A stretch of 63,075 bases of DNA from Bacillus sp. 491mf (lineage in GTDB: Bacteria > Bacillota > Bacilli > Bacillales > Bacillaceae_G), in the NCBI RefSeq assembly GCF_900112415.1, contig NZ_FOLV01000020.1, forward strand, positions 1-63,075, in the 5' to 3' direction. The notes under the pieces were generated by a model. That model searched no databases. It had not been told where the DNA came from and was given only the letters and a program-made list of their open reading frames with translations. Positions 23,821-32,945 of the stretch are shown here, piece by piece. Position numbers and translations under genes: made by a program. Each line of letters begins with the position of its first letter. The stretch's first letter is position 1.

Positions 23821-25239
23821 TCACACATACTTCCGATGCACCATCTTCCCATCATAAGAAAACACAACATTCTTACTCTCCACAATCGACTCCATATGCA
23901 CTGTTCTTCCCCATAATTGATAAATGTACGGCAATACTTTCTCTAAATATTTTAAATCTAGTTCAATTCCTTCATAGTAATGCTTAATGTATAGTTCTCC
24001 GTTCTTTAAGTGGTCTCCATCTTCGACCATTAAATATGGGAAACCGCCGTTTGTTCTCATATTGATGAGCTGATCGCGGACATTTTCCCAATCCTTATCA
24101 ATGACTTTATAATCTTTTCCTTGGCGCTGGAATAAGTACATATCTTCGCGCATGACAAGTTCTTTGTTTAAGTAATTTCGCAGGAATGATACGTCCCATT
24201 CAATTTCGCGCACTTCAAACATTTTTTCTCTTCCGGAGTTCGGTTTTACGCCTTGTCGTATCATTTCTTCTGTCGGGTTATCGTAACGCTCTTCAATATC
24301 TTCGAAAATTTTGATACCGAGGTAGTACGGGTTAATACTTGTTTTTGATGGCTGCACGACTCCGGCGTTTAGCTTTGCGAATTCGATTGCTTCGTCTGAG
24401 CTTAAGTCCATTTCGCGGAGGATGCGTTGATGCCAATACGAAGCCCAGCCTTCGTTCATGATTTTCGTTTCAAGCTGCGGCCAGAAATACAGCATTTCCT
24501 CACGCATCATCGTTAAAATATCGCGCTGCCATTCTTCTAGTTCGCGGCTGTATTGTTCAATAAAGAGAAGTAAGTCTTTTTCTGGTTGCGGCGGAATTTT
24601 TCTTTTCTTCCGTGCATTAGGCAATTCGCGTTTCTTATTTCGATTTTCTAAGTTCCATAAATCATCGTACGGCGTAGGGGCCTTTCTTGTTTGTTCTTCC
24701 TCATCATGATCATCTGCACTCCACGACAGCTTTGGTCTCATAAGTGAAGGGTCAATGTGCTCTTGAATAGCCAACACTGCATCTAAAAACGTTTCGACTT
24801 CTGCTTTTCCGTATTTATGCTCATAATTTTTCACTCTCTCTGCCGTTGCCGACATACTTTCGACCATATCCCGTTTTGTGTTAGAGAATCGAATATTATT
24901 TTTAAAGAAGTCACAATGTGCCAATACATGAGCAACAATCAGTTTATTTTGAATGAGTGCGTTTGTATCTAATAGAAAGGCATAGCACGGATTCGAGTTA
25001 ATGACGAGCTCGTATATTTTACTCAGCCCTAAATCATAGTGAAGTTTCATCTTATAAAATTGTTTTCCAAAGCTCCAATGCGAAAAGCGCGTTGGCATCC
25101 CGTACGCACCAAATGTATAAATAATGTCTGCTGGACAAATTTCATAACGCATCGGATAAAAATCTAAGCCAAACCCTGTGGCGATTTCCGTAATTTCCGC
25201 AATTGCATATTGCAATGCTTTCTCCTCATTGCTTCTCAT
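23821..25239 (-). CDS. spoVR: SpoVR family protein
   Basis: 472 residues, full length for the family. Characteristic blocks are [56 protein letters not shown], and [17 protein letters not shown]. SpoVR contributes to spore cortex formation in B. subtilis and is expressed in the mother cell. AAGGAGGGAAAAAG precedes the ATG. It supports the assignment to a spore former. Monocistronic with a strong terminator. Confidence 0.95.
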   Translation of the reverse strand: MRSNEEKALQYAIAEITEIATGFGLDFYPMRYEICPADIIYTFGAYGMPTRFSHWSFGKQFYKMKLHYDLGLSKIYELVINSNPCYAFLLDTNALIQNKLIVAHVLAHCDFFKNNIRFSNTKRDMVESMSATAERVKNYEHKYGKAEVETFLDAVLAIQEHIDPSLMRPKLSWSADDHDEEEQTRKAPTPYDDLWNLENRNKKRELPNARKKRKIPPQPEKDLLLFIEQYSRELEEWQRDILTMMREEMLYFWPQLETKIMNEGWASYWHQRILREMDLSSDEAIEFAKLNAGVVQPSKTSINPYYLGIKIFEDIEERYDNPTEEMIRQGVKPNSGREKMFEVREIEWDVSFLRNYLNKELVMREDMYLFQRQGKDYKVIDKDWENVRDQLINMRTNGGFPYLMVEDGDHLKNGELYIKHYYEGIELDLKYLEKVLPYIYQLWGRTVHMESIVESKNVVFSYDGKMVHRKYV

Positions 25240-25405
25240 CTTTTTCCCTCCTTACACATTCCCTTATGAAAGTGTATGAATAGAAGCAAGCTTTCATGAA
25301 GATTATAGAAACTCCCTCCATTTATTTTGTTTTGTAGATGCGATTCACTTGAAAAACATGTAAAATTTTCTTTAGAAAAACAGTCATTACAAAGGGGGCA
25401 ATATT

Positions 25406-25747
25406 ATGAAAACAATCATGAAAGTTATGACAATACAATCATGGGAGAACGCAAAGGAAAAAGGAGTAATTGTCGAACCTTCTTTACACGAAGAAGGCTT
25501 CATTCACTGTTCATTTCTGAATCAATCATTACAAGTTGTTCATAAACATTTTGCATCAGAATCTTCTCTTATATTGTTAGCAATTGATGCCGATCGTGTG
25601 GAAGCTGAAATTAAGTACGAATTCGCTGCAAACGGAGAACAATATCCTCACATTTATGGTGTCATTCATACGAGTGCGATTACGAATATCTACACATTAC
25701 ATCAACATGAAGATGGTACGTTCACTCTTCCAACAGAACTTGCATAA
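25406..25747 (+). CDS. DUF952 domain protein
   Basis: 113 residues. The domain has GVIVEPSLHEEGFIHCSFLNQSLQVV (about 21-46), LLAIDADRV and the C-terminal PHIYGVIHTSAIT, typical of DUF952, a small fold related to ADP-ribosyltransferase-like enzymes with unknown function. AAAGGGGGCAATATT lies before the ATG, and a terminator is at 25785-25818. Confidence 0.88.
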   Translation: MKTIMKVMTIQSWENAKEKGVIVEPSLHEEGFIHCSFLNQSLQVVHKHFASESSLILLAIDADRVEAEIKYEFAANGEQYPHIYGVIHTSAITNIYTLHQHEDGTFTLPTELA

Positions 25748-25784
25748 CAAAAACAAATTAATCATTTATATTAAAGTTTGTTCA

Positions 25785-25818
25785 AAAATCCTGTCGAAAT
25801 ATTGGCAGGATTTTTTCT
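25785..25818 (+). terminator. terminator of the DUF952 gene
   Basis: AAAATCCTG-TCGAAATATTGG-CAGGATTTTTTC. Confidence 0.85.
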
Positions 25819-25978
25819 TAATCCACAAAAGAGTTATATTAAACTACTAAGGTAGAATAGTATAATTCAAGGAAAACACGTTAAATTCTAATGATTAATA
25901 CAGTAAAATTTACTTAACACGAATTAAGGGGAAAAAATTATATGATAAATAATAAATTCCATATTGAGGTGGCTTTAT

Positions 25979-26941
25979 ATGCCTAAGATGGACAATGTAC
26001 TAGCAATTCTATGGATGCTTAGCTCAGGTGAAAAAATTACTGCAAAACAAATTTCAGAAAAGTTAGAGATGAATATAAGGACTGTGTATCGTTATATTGA
26101 TACACTTTCGACAAGTGGTGTACCTATAATTTCAGACACAGGACATAACGGTGGATATACTTTATTGAATAATTTTATTGAAGCTCCTCTTTTTTTTGAT
26201 TCTGAGGAGCAAACATCACTATTTCACGCTGCTGTTTTTGCAAAAGAGGCCGGATATTATGGAGGAGAAGCACTAAATAGAGCTATTTCAAAGCTAGGTA
26301 AATATTCAAACCAAGAGCAAGAAACAAAGATAAACCAACATTTAACCAGTCTTGAAGTAATAAATCGAATCAGTTCCCTCTCGATGGAACCTTTCTTGAA
26401 GGAGCTGGAGCAGACCGTAGCTGACGGATATTCTGTAAAAATTCAATACCATAAAAATGGCGAAGAGCAATCAAAGTATAGATTGGTTGATCCATACAGA
26501 ATTATTTATTGGAATAATAGGTGGTATATGATTGGATTTTGTCATCTTAGAAATGATATCCGCAGTTTTAGAGTAGAGAGAATTGAGAGTCTAATGCTAA
26601 CTGGAAATAAGTTTAACCGGCCAGAAAATTTTTCAGCACGTGACTTTTTTTTGAAAAACCTTCTTCCCACTATAGAAGATAAGAAGGAGATTATTTCTTT
26701 AGTTATTAATGGAAATAAAAGTACGTTACATGATGTTTGCCAACATTGGTTTTTAGGACATTATTTACATGAACGAACTCCGAATCAAGCTGTATTCCTT
26801 CTTGAAAAAAATATAATACATACATATGTACCTTATTTACTTTTACCGTACGGCAAATCCATTCAAATTATTGAGCCAATAAGTCTTAAGAAAAGACTTA
26901 TTGAAGTTCTGTCGGAATTAATACAATTTCATCAAGTATGA
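25979..26941 (+). CDS. YafY-type HTH-WYL transcriptional regulator
   Basis: 320 residues from ATG 25979 (GAGGTGG upstream). An HTH_11 domain (about 1-60: TAKQISEKLEMNIRTVYRYIDTLSTSGVPIISDTGHNGGYTL) is followed by a WYL domain with the RLVDPYRIIYWNNRWYMIGFCHLRNDIRSFRVERI block (about 158-192) and a WCX extension. Such regulators sense nucleic-acid or small-molecule ligands. The target is unknown; the DJ-1/PfpI gene just downstream on the same strand is one candidate. Confidence 0.9.
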   Translation: MPKMDNVLAILWMLSSGEKITAKQISEKLEMNIRTVYRYIDTLSTSGVPIISDTGHNGGYTLLNNFIEAPLFFDSEEQTSLFHAAVFAKEAGYYGGEALNRAISKLGKYSNQEQETKINQHLTSLEVINRISSLSMEPFLKELEQTVADGYSVKIQYHKNGEEQSKYRLVDPYRIIYWNNRWYMIGFCHLRNDIRSFRVERIESLMLTGNKFNRPENFSARDFFLKNLLPTIEDKKEIISLVINGNKSTLHDVCQHWFLGHYLHERTPNQAVFLLEKNIIHTYVPYLLLPYGKSIQIIEPISLKKRLIEVLSELIQFHQV

Positions 26942-26980
26942 TAACTTCCCTGACATTAGCTGTCAGGGAAGTTATTTTAT
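26941..26980 (+). terminator. terminator of the WYL regulator
   Basis: ATAACTTCCCTGACA-TTAGC-TGTCAGGGAAGTTAT followed by TTTATAAT, starting at the stop codon. Confidence 0.85.
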
Positions 26981-27016
26981 AATAGGCTATATCAATAGTG
27001 ATTGGAGTGTGATTGG

Positions 27017-27649
27017 ATGCAAACAAAAAAAGTTTATCTTTATGTATTTCATACAATGTCAGACTGGGAATATGGATATTTAATTGCTGAACTAAACTCA
27101 GGAAGATATTTCAAAAAAGATTTAGCACCTTTAAAAGTAGTTACAGTAGGAACTACTAAAGAAATTATTACTACAATGGGAGGATTGAATATAAAACCAG
27201 ATATTTCCCTTGATGAGTGTACTCTCGAGAGTAAAGATCTTATCATTTTACCTGGAGGAACTACTTGGGGAGAAGATATTCACCAACCTATCTTAAAAAA
27301 AATTGGCGAAGCTTTAAAGCTTGGCACTATTGTTGCTGCAATTTGTGGTGCAACTGAGGGACTGGCGAATATTGGATACCTAAACTCTAGAAAGCATACA
27401 AGTAATAACTTAGAGTATATTAAAATGGTCTGTCCTAATTATAAAGGAGAAAAATTTTATGAGATGGGGCCTGCAGTATCTGATGTGAATTTGGTTACTG
27501 CATCAGGAATAGCCCCTCTAGAATTTGCGGTGGAAGTACTGAAAATTTTAGATGTATTTGCACCAGATACATTGCGTTCATGGTATAACCTACATAAGAC
27601 TCATAAACCTGAATACTTCTTCCAGTTAATGAATTCAATAACTAGATGA
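27017..27649 (+). CDS. DJ-1/PfpI-family protein
   Basis: 210 residues from ATG 27017. Family strands VYLYVFHTMSDWEYGYLIAEL and the nucleophile elbow VAAICGATEGLAN, with Cys in the AxCGA context as in glutamine-amidotransferase-like PfpI proteins. The B. subtilis relative is YdeA-like. The activity (glyoxalase, chaperone or amidase) cannot be told. No strong terminator follows before the bcr1 element. Confidence 0.88.
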   Translation: MQTKKVYLYVFHTMSDWEYGYLIAELNSGRYFKKDLAPLKVVTVGTTKEIITTMGGLNIKPDISLDECTLESKDLIILPGGTTWGEDIHQPILKKIGEALKLGTIVAAICGATEGLANIGYLNSRKHTSNNLEYIKMVCPNYKGEKFYEMGPAVSDVNLVTASGIAPLEFAVEVLKILDVFAPDTLRSWYNLHKTHKPEYFFQLMNSITR

Positions 27650-27747
27650 GCCTTAATAGCATGTTCTTTTGCTAATAATGATGGACTGTTCTTCAAGAAT
27701 CAGGCGTGACTGTGAAATAACACTGTTAGAAAATAATCAGTCTTTTT

Positions 27748-27990
27748 TATAAAGTGAAACTTTAATCAGTGGGGGTTTTCTTCATCCCCCACTGATTATT
27801 AGTTGAACCAATCGGGCTTTTACGGGCCTTCTTAAGAAAAGCGGAAGCGGCTCGTTCAGAATCGTAGGACGCCCACGCCCCTGACAGAGAGGCGCTTTTG
27901 GCCTCGTCCGAGGGGGCGCCGCTAGAGCTGGACCTTGCTTTCGCTGAATTTTGAGGTGGGAGTATTACTGCCCACGAATAGCGGGATAAA
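27748..27990. repeat. bcr1-type element with about 85 nt of extra internal sequence
   Basis: The 5' half (TAAAGTGAAACTTTAATCAG, a GGGGG/CCCCC hairpin, GTTGAACCAATCGGGCTTTTACGGG) and 3' half (CTGAATTTTGAGGTGGGAGT ... GCGGGATAAA) match the 160-nt copy at 36386-36545. An additional GC-rich segment (27830-27930) is present here and partly at 1-60. TTTAT at the left and ATAAA at the right edge fit the bcr1 target-site pattern. It fills the gene-free 27650-28099 gap. Confidence 0.72.
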
Positions 27991-28055
27991 AACTAAATCT
28001 ATCCGGAAATAAAATCAACGTTTGCAGCACACTTTTAATCAAACTTTATTTCAAA

Positions 28056-28090
28056 CCAGCAGTGAAGGCTAAAGCCCCCTCACTGCTGGA
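28056..28090 (-). terminator. terminator of the nitroreductase gene
   Basis: CCAGCAGTGA...TCACTGCTGG hairpin with a weak T-run (TTTGAAAT) on the minus strand. Confidence 0.65.
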
Positions 28091-28099
28091 AATTTCGCT

Positions 28100-28660
28100 T
28101 TATCCCTCAACAATCTCCAACTTCTCCACAATCGGCGTACGCGCTTTCCCTTCTGGTACTTTATCAAAATAGCCAACATGTAAAATACCAACAACTCGCT
28201 GTCCCTTCGTTAAACCGATTACTTTCATAAAATCAGGATTGTAAATGAGCCCTCCCGTTTTCCAAACCGTTCCTAATCGATGTTCCCAAGCTAGTAGCTG
28301 GAAGTTTTGTATAAATGCACATACCGCAGCATAATCTTCATCACGCTGCACTTGGCGCGGGTCTTCATCCATGTAAACAACGATTTGAGCTGGTGTATTC
28401 ATAAACCGTTCTGTTAACATGTTTCCGCGCTTTTGTCTTTCTTCTGCTGAAAACGAGCTTAACACAGCGTCTACTAATGTTTTGCGGCCGTTTTCTATAA
28501 ATAATTTACATTGCCAAGGCTCGCGGTTCTTATGATTCGGCGCCCATGTTGCATCGTTTAATAGTTCTATTAACAATTCTTTTTCTACTGTTTTATTTGT
28601 AAATGTACGAATGGATCTTCTTTCTTTCACAACAGTTGCGATGGAAGTATAAGTTGTCAT
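28100..28660 (-). CDS. nitroreductase-family protein (YdjA-like)
   Basis: 186 residues. FMN-binding ERRSIRTFTNKTVEKELL (about 13-30), NHKNREPWQC and GILHVGYF mark the single-domain NfsB/YdjA group. It reduces nitro compounds, quinones or other acceptors with NAD(P)H and FMN. A near-consensus Fur box covers the -35 region (28718-28732), so the gene is probably iron-repressed, which is unusual for a nitroreductase and may point to ferric-siderophore or flavin reduction. AGGAGAGG precedes the ATG. Confidence 0.88.
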   Translation of the reverse strand: MTTYTSIATVVKERRSIRTFTNKTVEKELLIELLNDATWAPNHKNREPWQCKLFIENGRKTLVDAVLSSFSAEERQKRGNMLTERFMNTPAQIVVYMDEDPRQVQRDEDYAAVCAFIQNFQLLAWEHRLGTVWKTGGLIYNPDFMKVIGLTKGQRVVGILHVGYFDKVPEGKARTPIVEKLEIVEG

Positions 28661-28717
28661 CTTTTCCTCTCCTTCATCATTTTCTATCTATATGTATACT
28701 TTTTAATTGATAAGGAT

Positions 28718-28732
28718 TATCAATTTCAATTA
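28718..28732. promoter_or_regulatory. Fur box
   Basis: TGATAAGGATTATCA matches the 7-1-7 Fur consensus TGATAATNATTATCA at 14 of 15 positions (counting N). It overlaps the TTGATA -35 of the minus-strand promoter reading into the nitroreductase. Confidence 0.72.
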
Positions 28733-28800
28733 TAATCTAGTTTCCTTATACAAATCAATATTTAATACAGAAAAACCCGTTTCTTTTTATGACTATATAA

Positions 28801-28837
28801 AGAAAATCGCCTTACTTTATGTAAGACGATTTTCATA
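28801..28837 (-). terminator. terminator of the two-component operon
   Basis: GAAAATCGTCTTAC-ATAAA-GTAAGGCGATTTTCTTT on the minus strand, overlapping the kinase stop. Confidence 0.82.
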
Positions 28838-30242
28838 ATTTAGGAAAACGTATGATAAACGTTGTTCCTTTATTTTGTTCACTCGTTACTTCTACCGTTC
28901 CATCGTGTAGTTTCACAAGTTCCTTTACAATTGATAATCCTAATCCAAATTCACCATAGCTATTCGTTCTAGAGGCATCTGCTTTATAAAAACGCGACCA
29001 TATGGCAGCGACTTCTTCTTGTTTCATTCCTATTCCTGTATCTACAATTTCAATCGTTACTGTTTGTCCTTCTTCTTTTCCTCGTAATCGAATCGTTCCG
29101 TTCTCTGTAAATTGCAGACTATTTTTTGTGATGTTTAGTAAAACTTGCAGCAATCGGTCATAGTCAGCGTAAACAAATATGTGAGCCAAAACATCGATTT
29201 CAATTTTATTTCTGTTTTCTTCTGCCTGCAGTTCTAATTGTTCACTAACGACTTCAAAGATTTCCTTTACGTCAATTTCTTCTTTTTGAAGTGTAACTTC
29301 ATTTGAAAGAATTTTTTCATAGTCTAACGTTTCATTAACGAGACGAATCAATCGCTTCGTTTCTTGTTCCATCATTTCATAGCAGCGCTGCTTTTTCTCC
29401 TCTGGAATGAGGTCATTCTTCATCCCTTCTACTAAACCATTTATTGTCGTGAGCGGTGTTTTTAATTCATGGGAAACATCAGCGATAAATTGACGTTTTC
29501 TCTTTTCTAAACGATTGATTTCTGTCTGTGCTTTTTGAAGCTGCTGTGCCATATTATTAAAATCATTTCCGAGCAAGCCAATTTCATCATATTGTCCGAT
29601 AGGAATATGTACATCATACTGACCTTTTGCGATCATTGCGGTTGCCCCGCGAAGACGCTGGACCCGTTTTACTAAAGAGCGCGAGAAAAAAATACTGACT
29701 ACGAGTACAATTAGAAACGTCACACCTGCTGCAATGAATAAATAACGATTCAATTCCGTAATTGTTTCAAGCGTGCTGTGAATAGGAGCTGTTAACATCA
29801 CGCCGCCTTGCAGTTCACCATTTCTCATATATGGAATCGCGACAATTGATACAGGCTGTTCAAATCTGTTCACGTCTCGTTTTATTTTCACTGTTTCACC
29901 CTGTTGAATTTGCTTCCATTCTCCCGCACTTAACAATGGATTTTTCTTTACATGAACGGGTGATTGCGTAATTTCTCCCTTTTCATTAAAGATGAAAAAC
30001 TTCGTGTCACGTGCACGTAGTAAACTAGAAAAATGTTTCAATTTCACAACATGAATATCCATCTCTTTTTTTTCAAGCTCATCAATAATTTTCGTCCCAT
30101 AAGAAGTAAGCTCTTCTACCTTTGTCTCGTAAGCAAGATTTTTAGCTAAACTTAAAAACATGACACTTAATAGAATAAAGGCAACAAGTAAAACAAAAAC
30201 GTAACTAAACAACAGCTGATAAAAATATTTAATCTTTTTCAC
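28833..30242 (-). CDS. sensor histidine kinase with HAMP domain
   Basis: 469 residues. TM1 (about 10-33), an extracytoplasmic sensor of about 130 residues with a PAS-like fold (FFIFNEKGEITQSP), TM2 (about 165-187), HAMP (about 188-240), H-box FIADVSHELKTPLTT (phospho-His about 255), N-box NITKNSLQF, G1 DTGIGM, G2 GLGLSIVKEL. It starts inside the end of the response-regulator gene (14-nt overlap). The signal is unknown; the extracytoplasmic domain and the adjacent secreted protein gene (31198) suggest an envelope signal. Confidence 0.93.
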   Translation of the reverse strand: MKKIKYFYQLLFSYVFVLLVAFILLSVMFLSLAKNLAYETKVEELTSYGTKIIDELEKKEMDIHVVKLKHFSSLLRARDTKFFIFNEKGEITQSPVHVKKNPLLSAGEWKQIQQGETVKIKRDVNRFEQPVSIVAIPYMRNGELQGGVMLTAPIHSTLETITELNRYLFIAAGVTFLIVLVVSIFFSRSLVKRVQRLRGATAMIAKGQYDVHIPIGQYDEIGLLGNDFNNMAQQLQKAQTEINRLEKRKRQFIADVSHELKTPLTTINGLVEGMKNDLIPEEKKQRCYEMMEQETKRLIRLVNETLDYEKILSNEVTLQKEEIDVKEIFEVVSEQLELQAEENRNKIEIDVLAHIFVYADYDRLLQVLLNITKNSLQFTENGTIRLRGKEEGQTVTIEIVDTGIGMKQEEVAAIWSRFYKADASRTNSYGEFGLGLSIVKELVKLHDGTVEVTSEQNKGTTFIIRFPKL

Positions 30243-30915
30243 AGCCAGCTACCACTTCATCAAATTTATAACCGACGCCCCACACAGTATGAATCCATAT
30301 ATGCGAGTCAGTTCTAATTTTTTTGCGAAGCCGTTTAATATGTACATCGACCGTTCGTTCATCTCCGTAAAATTGATAGCCCCAAATGCGTTCTAACAGC
30401 TGCTCCCTGCGAAATACTTGGCGCGGGTGCTTCGTAAAAAAGACGAGTAATTCAAATTCTTTTGGCGTTAAATTGTTTACTTTCTCACCGTCTAAAAATA
30501 CTTCTCTCGTTTCTTCATTAATACGAAAATGATTCGTTTCACTTTTCATCTGATTTTTTGCTAAACGACGGACAACTGCCTTCATCCTTGCGATTAATGT
30601 AAGCGGACTAAACGGCTTTGTAACATAATCGTCTGCTCCAATTTCTAATCCTAGCACTTGATCCGCTTCACTATCTTTTGCGGTTAACATAATGATCGGA
30701 ACGTCGCTGCTTTCTCTTATTTTTTGACATAGTTTTATACCGTCCATCCCTGGAATCATCCAATCTATAATAAGCAAATCCCATTCTTTCTTTTGAAACA
30801 ATGCATATGCTTCTAAACCATCTGCGACAAATGTGGCTTGAAAGTTCTCTTTCATAAAAAACATTTCAAGCATGGAACACACACTCTCATTATCCTCTAC
30901 AATTAATACATGCAT
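30229..30915 (-). CDS. OmpR/PhoB-family response regulator
   Basis: 228 residues from ATG 30915 (GGAGAAG upstream); the longer reading frame to 30981 has no better start. Receiver domain with acidic pocket ED at 8-9, phospho-acceptor D in LLIIDWMIPGMDG (about 52), T and K in MLTAKD and VTKPF, then a winged helix (LTPKEFELLVFFTKHPRQVFRREQLLERIWGYQFYGDERTVDVHIKRLRKKI). It does not resemble recalled HssR, so it is not assigned to the GTTCATATT regulon. Divergent from the secreted protein gene at 31198. Confidence 0.93.
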   Translation of the reverse strand: MHVLIVEDNESVCSMLEMFFMKENFQATFVADGLEAYALFQKKEWDLLIIDWMIPGMDGIKLCQKIRESSDVPIIMLTAKDSEADQVLGLEIGADDYVTKPFSPLTLIARMKAVVRRLAKNQMKSETNHFRINEETREVFLDGEKVNNLTPKEFELLVFFTKHPRQVFRREQLLERIWGYQFYGDERTVDVHIKRLRKKIRTDSHIWIHTVWGVGYKFDEVVAGCEKD

Positions 30916-31034
30916 CGCAGCATCTTCTCCATTCATTGAAATCTTTTTCTTCATTTTAAAGCTCTTATCCCATAGAAACAACTCTCTACTTCTCCTTATA
31001 TATATCCATTCTAATTTTCAAACTTATTAGTCGT

Positions 31035-31090
31035 TGCTATGCATGGCCAGATGCTCTCTTCCTCCCTAAACAGAAAGGGTTTTTGACGTC
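31035..31090 (+). repeat. dispersed repeat fragment, GCATGGCCAGATGCTCTC family
   Basis: GCTATGCATGGCCAGATGCT followed by CTCTTCCTCCC and an AAAGGGTTTTT tail matches the 3' half of the family seen at 8300-8360 and 48590-48640. Confidence 0.5.
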
Positions 31091-31125
31091 GTTTTTTCAA
31101 TTTGTACCTATTTAAAACATAATTT

Positions 31126-31147
31126 GTTCATAGTTTCGTCATACTTT
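31126..31147 (+). promoter_or_regulatory. imperfect direct repeat upstream of the secreted protein gene
   Basis: GTTCATAGTTTC followed by GTCATACTTT repeats a (T)TCATA core at a 12-nt step, with a -10-like CTATAAC about 10 nt downstream. It is a candidate site for the divergent OmpR-type regulator. Confidence 0.3.
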
Positions 31148-31197
31148 TTGGATAAGCTATAACAAAAGCAATCAACTATATATAGGAGTGATTAACT

Positions 31198-31797
31198 ATG
31201 AAGAAAAAGCTAGTAACAGGAATGTTAGCGGTATCACTATTATGCGGAGCAACGTCGCTAACTGCATACGCCTCTACGGATAGCTCACAAACAGCTACGA
31301 AGCACCATAAATTCATTTCTGAAGAGCAATACAAATCATTAACGGAAAAAGGCTATCAAAAGCGTGAAATTGGGAAAGCAGCTCGCATTGCTAAGTTAAG
31401 CGGAAAAGATATTAACACTGTATTAGACTACTATAAGCAAAACCAGAATTGGAAAGAGACTGCTAAGCACTTTGGCGTTGATAAGAAGAAACTGCATAAA
31501 CATCATCTGAGTAAAGAGGCAAAAGTGAAGTTGTTTCAAAAAGTAGCAGACATGCAAAAATCGACGCCAGATCAAGTGAAACAAACAATGCGTGACTATG
31601 AAGTATCATTGTTCCAACTTGCAGTGCTCAACATTATTTCACAAAAAAGTAACACGCCTTTAAATGATGTGTTAAAAATGAAGAAAGATGGTATGAATGT
31701 AAAACAAATTGCTGAAAAATTAAACGTGAAAAAAGAGGATATACAAACAGAAATGAAGAAATTAAAAGCAGAATTAAAAATGAAAAAAGCAAGATAA
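31198..31797 (+). CDS. secreted, lysine-rich helical protein of unknown function
   Basis: 199 residues. Sec signal peptide 1-26 (MKKKLVTGMLAVSLLCGATS, cleavage likely after AYA). The mature part is about 25% lysine plus arginine and predicted all-helical, with two HTH-like segments (KREIGKAARIAKLSGKDINTVLDYYKQ and MNVKQIAEKLNVKKEDIQTEMKKL). It is not recognised. It is transcribed divergently from the two-component system and may be its target or an extracytoplasmic partner of the kinase, as small helical proteins such as CpxP are. Followed by a terminator. Confidence 0.75.
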   Translation: MKKKLVTGMLAVSLLCGATSLTAYASTDSSQTATKHHKFISEEQYKSLTEKGYQKREIGKAARIAKLSGKDINTVLDYYKQNQNWKETAKHFGVDKKKLHKHHLSKEAKVKLFQKVADMQKSTPDQVKQTMRDYEVSLFQLAVLNIISQKSNTPLNDVLKMKKDGMNVKQIAEKLNVKKEDIQTEMKKLKAELKMKKAR

Positions 31798-31799
31798 GG

Positions 31800-31830
31800 A
31801 AGGAGTGTATATTCGCTCCTTCTTTTTTAC
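31800..31830 (+). terminator. terminator of the secreted protein gene
   Basis: GAAGGAG-TGTATATTCG-CTCCTTC followed by TTTTTT. Confidence 0.85.
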
Positions 31831-31905
31831 TTCTAAAATTAAGCTGCGCTTAATATATGTTTATATACCTGTCCATTTTCGGAGGAATCTAAAGGAGGAA
31901 TCTAA

Positions 31906-32415
31906 ATGAAAAAGCCGCTTTTATTATGTTGTATGACAGGAATACTCGCATTTACAATGATTGGCTGTAACAATGCTGAACAAAAACAACCAGTAAAAGA
32001 AACGAGTTCATCACATCAACATCATACAGAAGAGCAAAGAGATATTGCCGAAACAACAAAAGGAATCGACACACTTCCTTCTTTCTTATCTGGAAATGAT
32101 GCGCAAATTAAAAAGATTTATGCTGTGGCAGGACAACACGCTGAATTACTTCAATGGATTCCATGCTACTGTGGATGCGGTGAGAGCGTAGGACATAAAA
32201 GCAATAAAAACTGTTTCATTCGTGAAATCAAAAAAGATGGCCAAGTTGTTTGGGATTCTCATGCAACAACTTGTGTAAATTGCCTTGAAATCGCATTAGA
32301 ATCGGCAAGGTTACAAGAAAAAGGAAAATCACCGCTTGAAATTCGAAAATACATTGATAATAAATATAAAGAAGGCTATGCAAAACCGACGCCTACTCCG
32401 ATGCCAAAAAGCTGA
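31906..32415 (+). CDS. PCYCGC-motif lipoprotein
   Basis: 169 residues. Lipoprotein signal MKKPLLLCCMTGILAFTMIG with lipobox IGC (C21). A His/Glu-rich stretch (SSHQHHTEEQ) is followed by the family motif IPCYCGCGESVGHKSNKNCF (about 85-104), with a further TTCVNCLE pair. The six conserved cysteines and histidines suggest metal or heme binding; PCYCGC proteins are found in many bacilli and their role is not established. AAAGGAGG precedes the ATG. Confidence 0.85.
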   Translation: MKKPLLLCCMTGILAFTMIGCNNAEQKQPVKETSSSHQHHTEEQRDIAETTKGIDTLPSFLSGNDAQIKKIYAVAGQHAELLQWIPCYCGCGESVGHKSNKNCFIREIKKDGQVVWDSHATTCVNCLEIALESARLQEKGKSPLEIRKYIDNKYKEGYAKPTPTPMPKS

Positions 32416-32458
32416 TTTTTTATGATGTATTAACATATTCCCCATTTAAGCGAAATAA

Positions 32459-32488
32459 AGACGAGGGATTATCTCCCTCGTCTTTTTG
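32459..32488 (+). terminator. terminator of the PCYCGC lipoprotein gene
   Basis: AGACGAGGGA-TTATC-TCCCTCGTCT followed by TTTTG. Confidence 0.88.
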
Positions 32489-32583
32489 TGCCAAGCCCTC
32501 GCTCTGTTAACAAATTCTTTCAAGTGTATTTCCTTCTTTCTGTCACACACTATATATAACTCCTCATTAAAAGGAGGCACACA

Positions 32584-32823
32584 ATGCACACATACACCGA
32601 CTACGATAAAGCACTTTATTACACATATTGTTGCAATTGGGAGAAGCTGCTTGTACTTATGGTACAAACAGAAGATCAGTTGTTTTCAAAGCGAATTGAA
32701 CACTTCCTACACGCGTATCAATACGGCAAAGATTTACCAGAAATTGATAAACAACTTCAACTGTTGTTTCAATATATTGATCATGCTACGCAGAAATCAT
32801 ATGCAGAACAAATCTATATGTAA
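32584..32823 (+). CDS. YhdB-like small protein
   Basis: 79 residues, from ATG 32584 behind AAAAGGAGGCACACA. The opening TDYDKALYYTYCCNWEKLLVLMVQTED resembles B. subtilis YhdB, a small conserved Bacillus protein of unknown function. No signal or membrane segment. Followed by a 14-bp stem-loop. Confidence 0.65.
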   Translation: MHTYTDYDKALYYTYCCNWEKLLVLMVQTEDQLFSKRIEHFLHAYQYGKDLPEIDKQLQLLFQYIDHATQKSYAEQIYM

Positions 32824-32844
32824 CAACCTAAACTCCTACTACGA

Positions 32845-32881
32845 TAAGACGCTATCCCGATGCACTGGGATAGCGTCTTAG
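32845..32881 (+). terminator. stem-loop after the yhdB-like gene
   Basis: TAAGACGCTATCCC and GGGATAGCGTCTTA form a perfect 14-bp stem. The following GTATATTTTA is only moderately T-rich. Confidence 0.65.
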
Positions 32882-32945
32882 TATATTTTACCAACAGGTT
32901 GTTCATAATACATATTATGAAAATGAAGCAAACGGACGTGATGAT

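Noticed and set aside
28833-30915. Two-component system as the HssRS pair for the GTTCATATT repeats
   Set aside because: The response regulator does not resemble recalled HssR, it lies 20 kb away, and the repeat before its neighbour (31126) has a different spacing and sequence.
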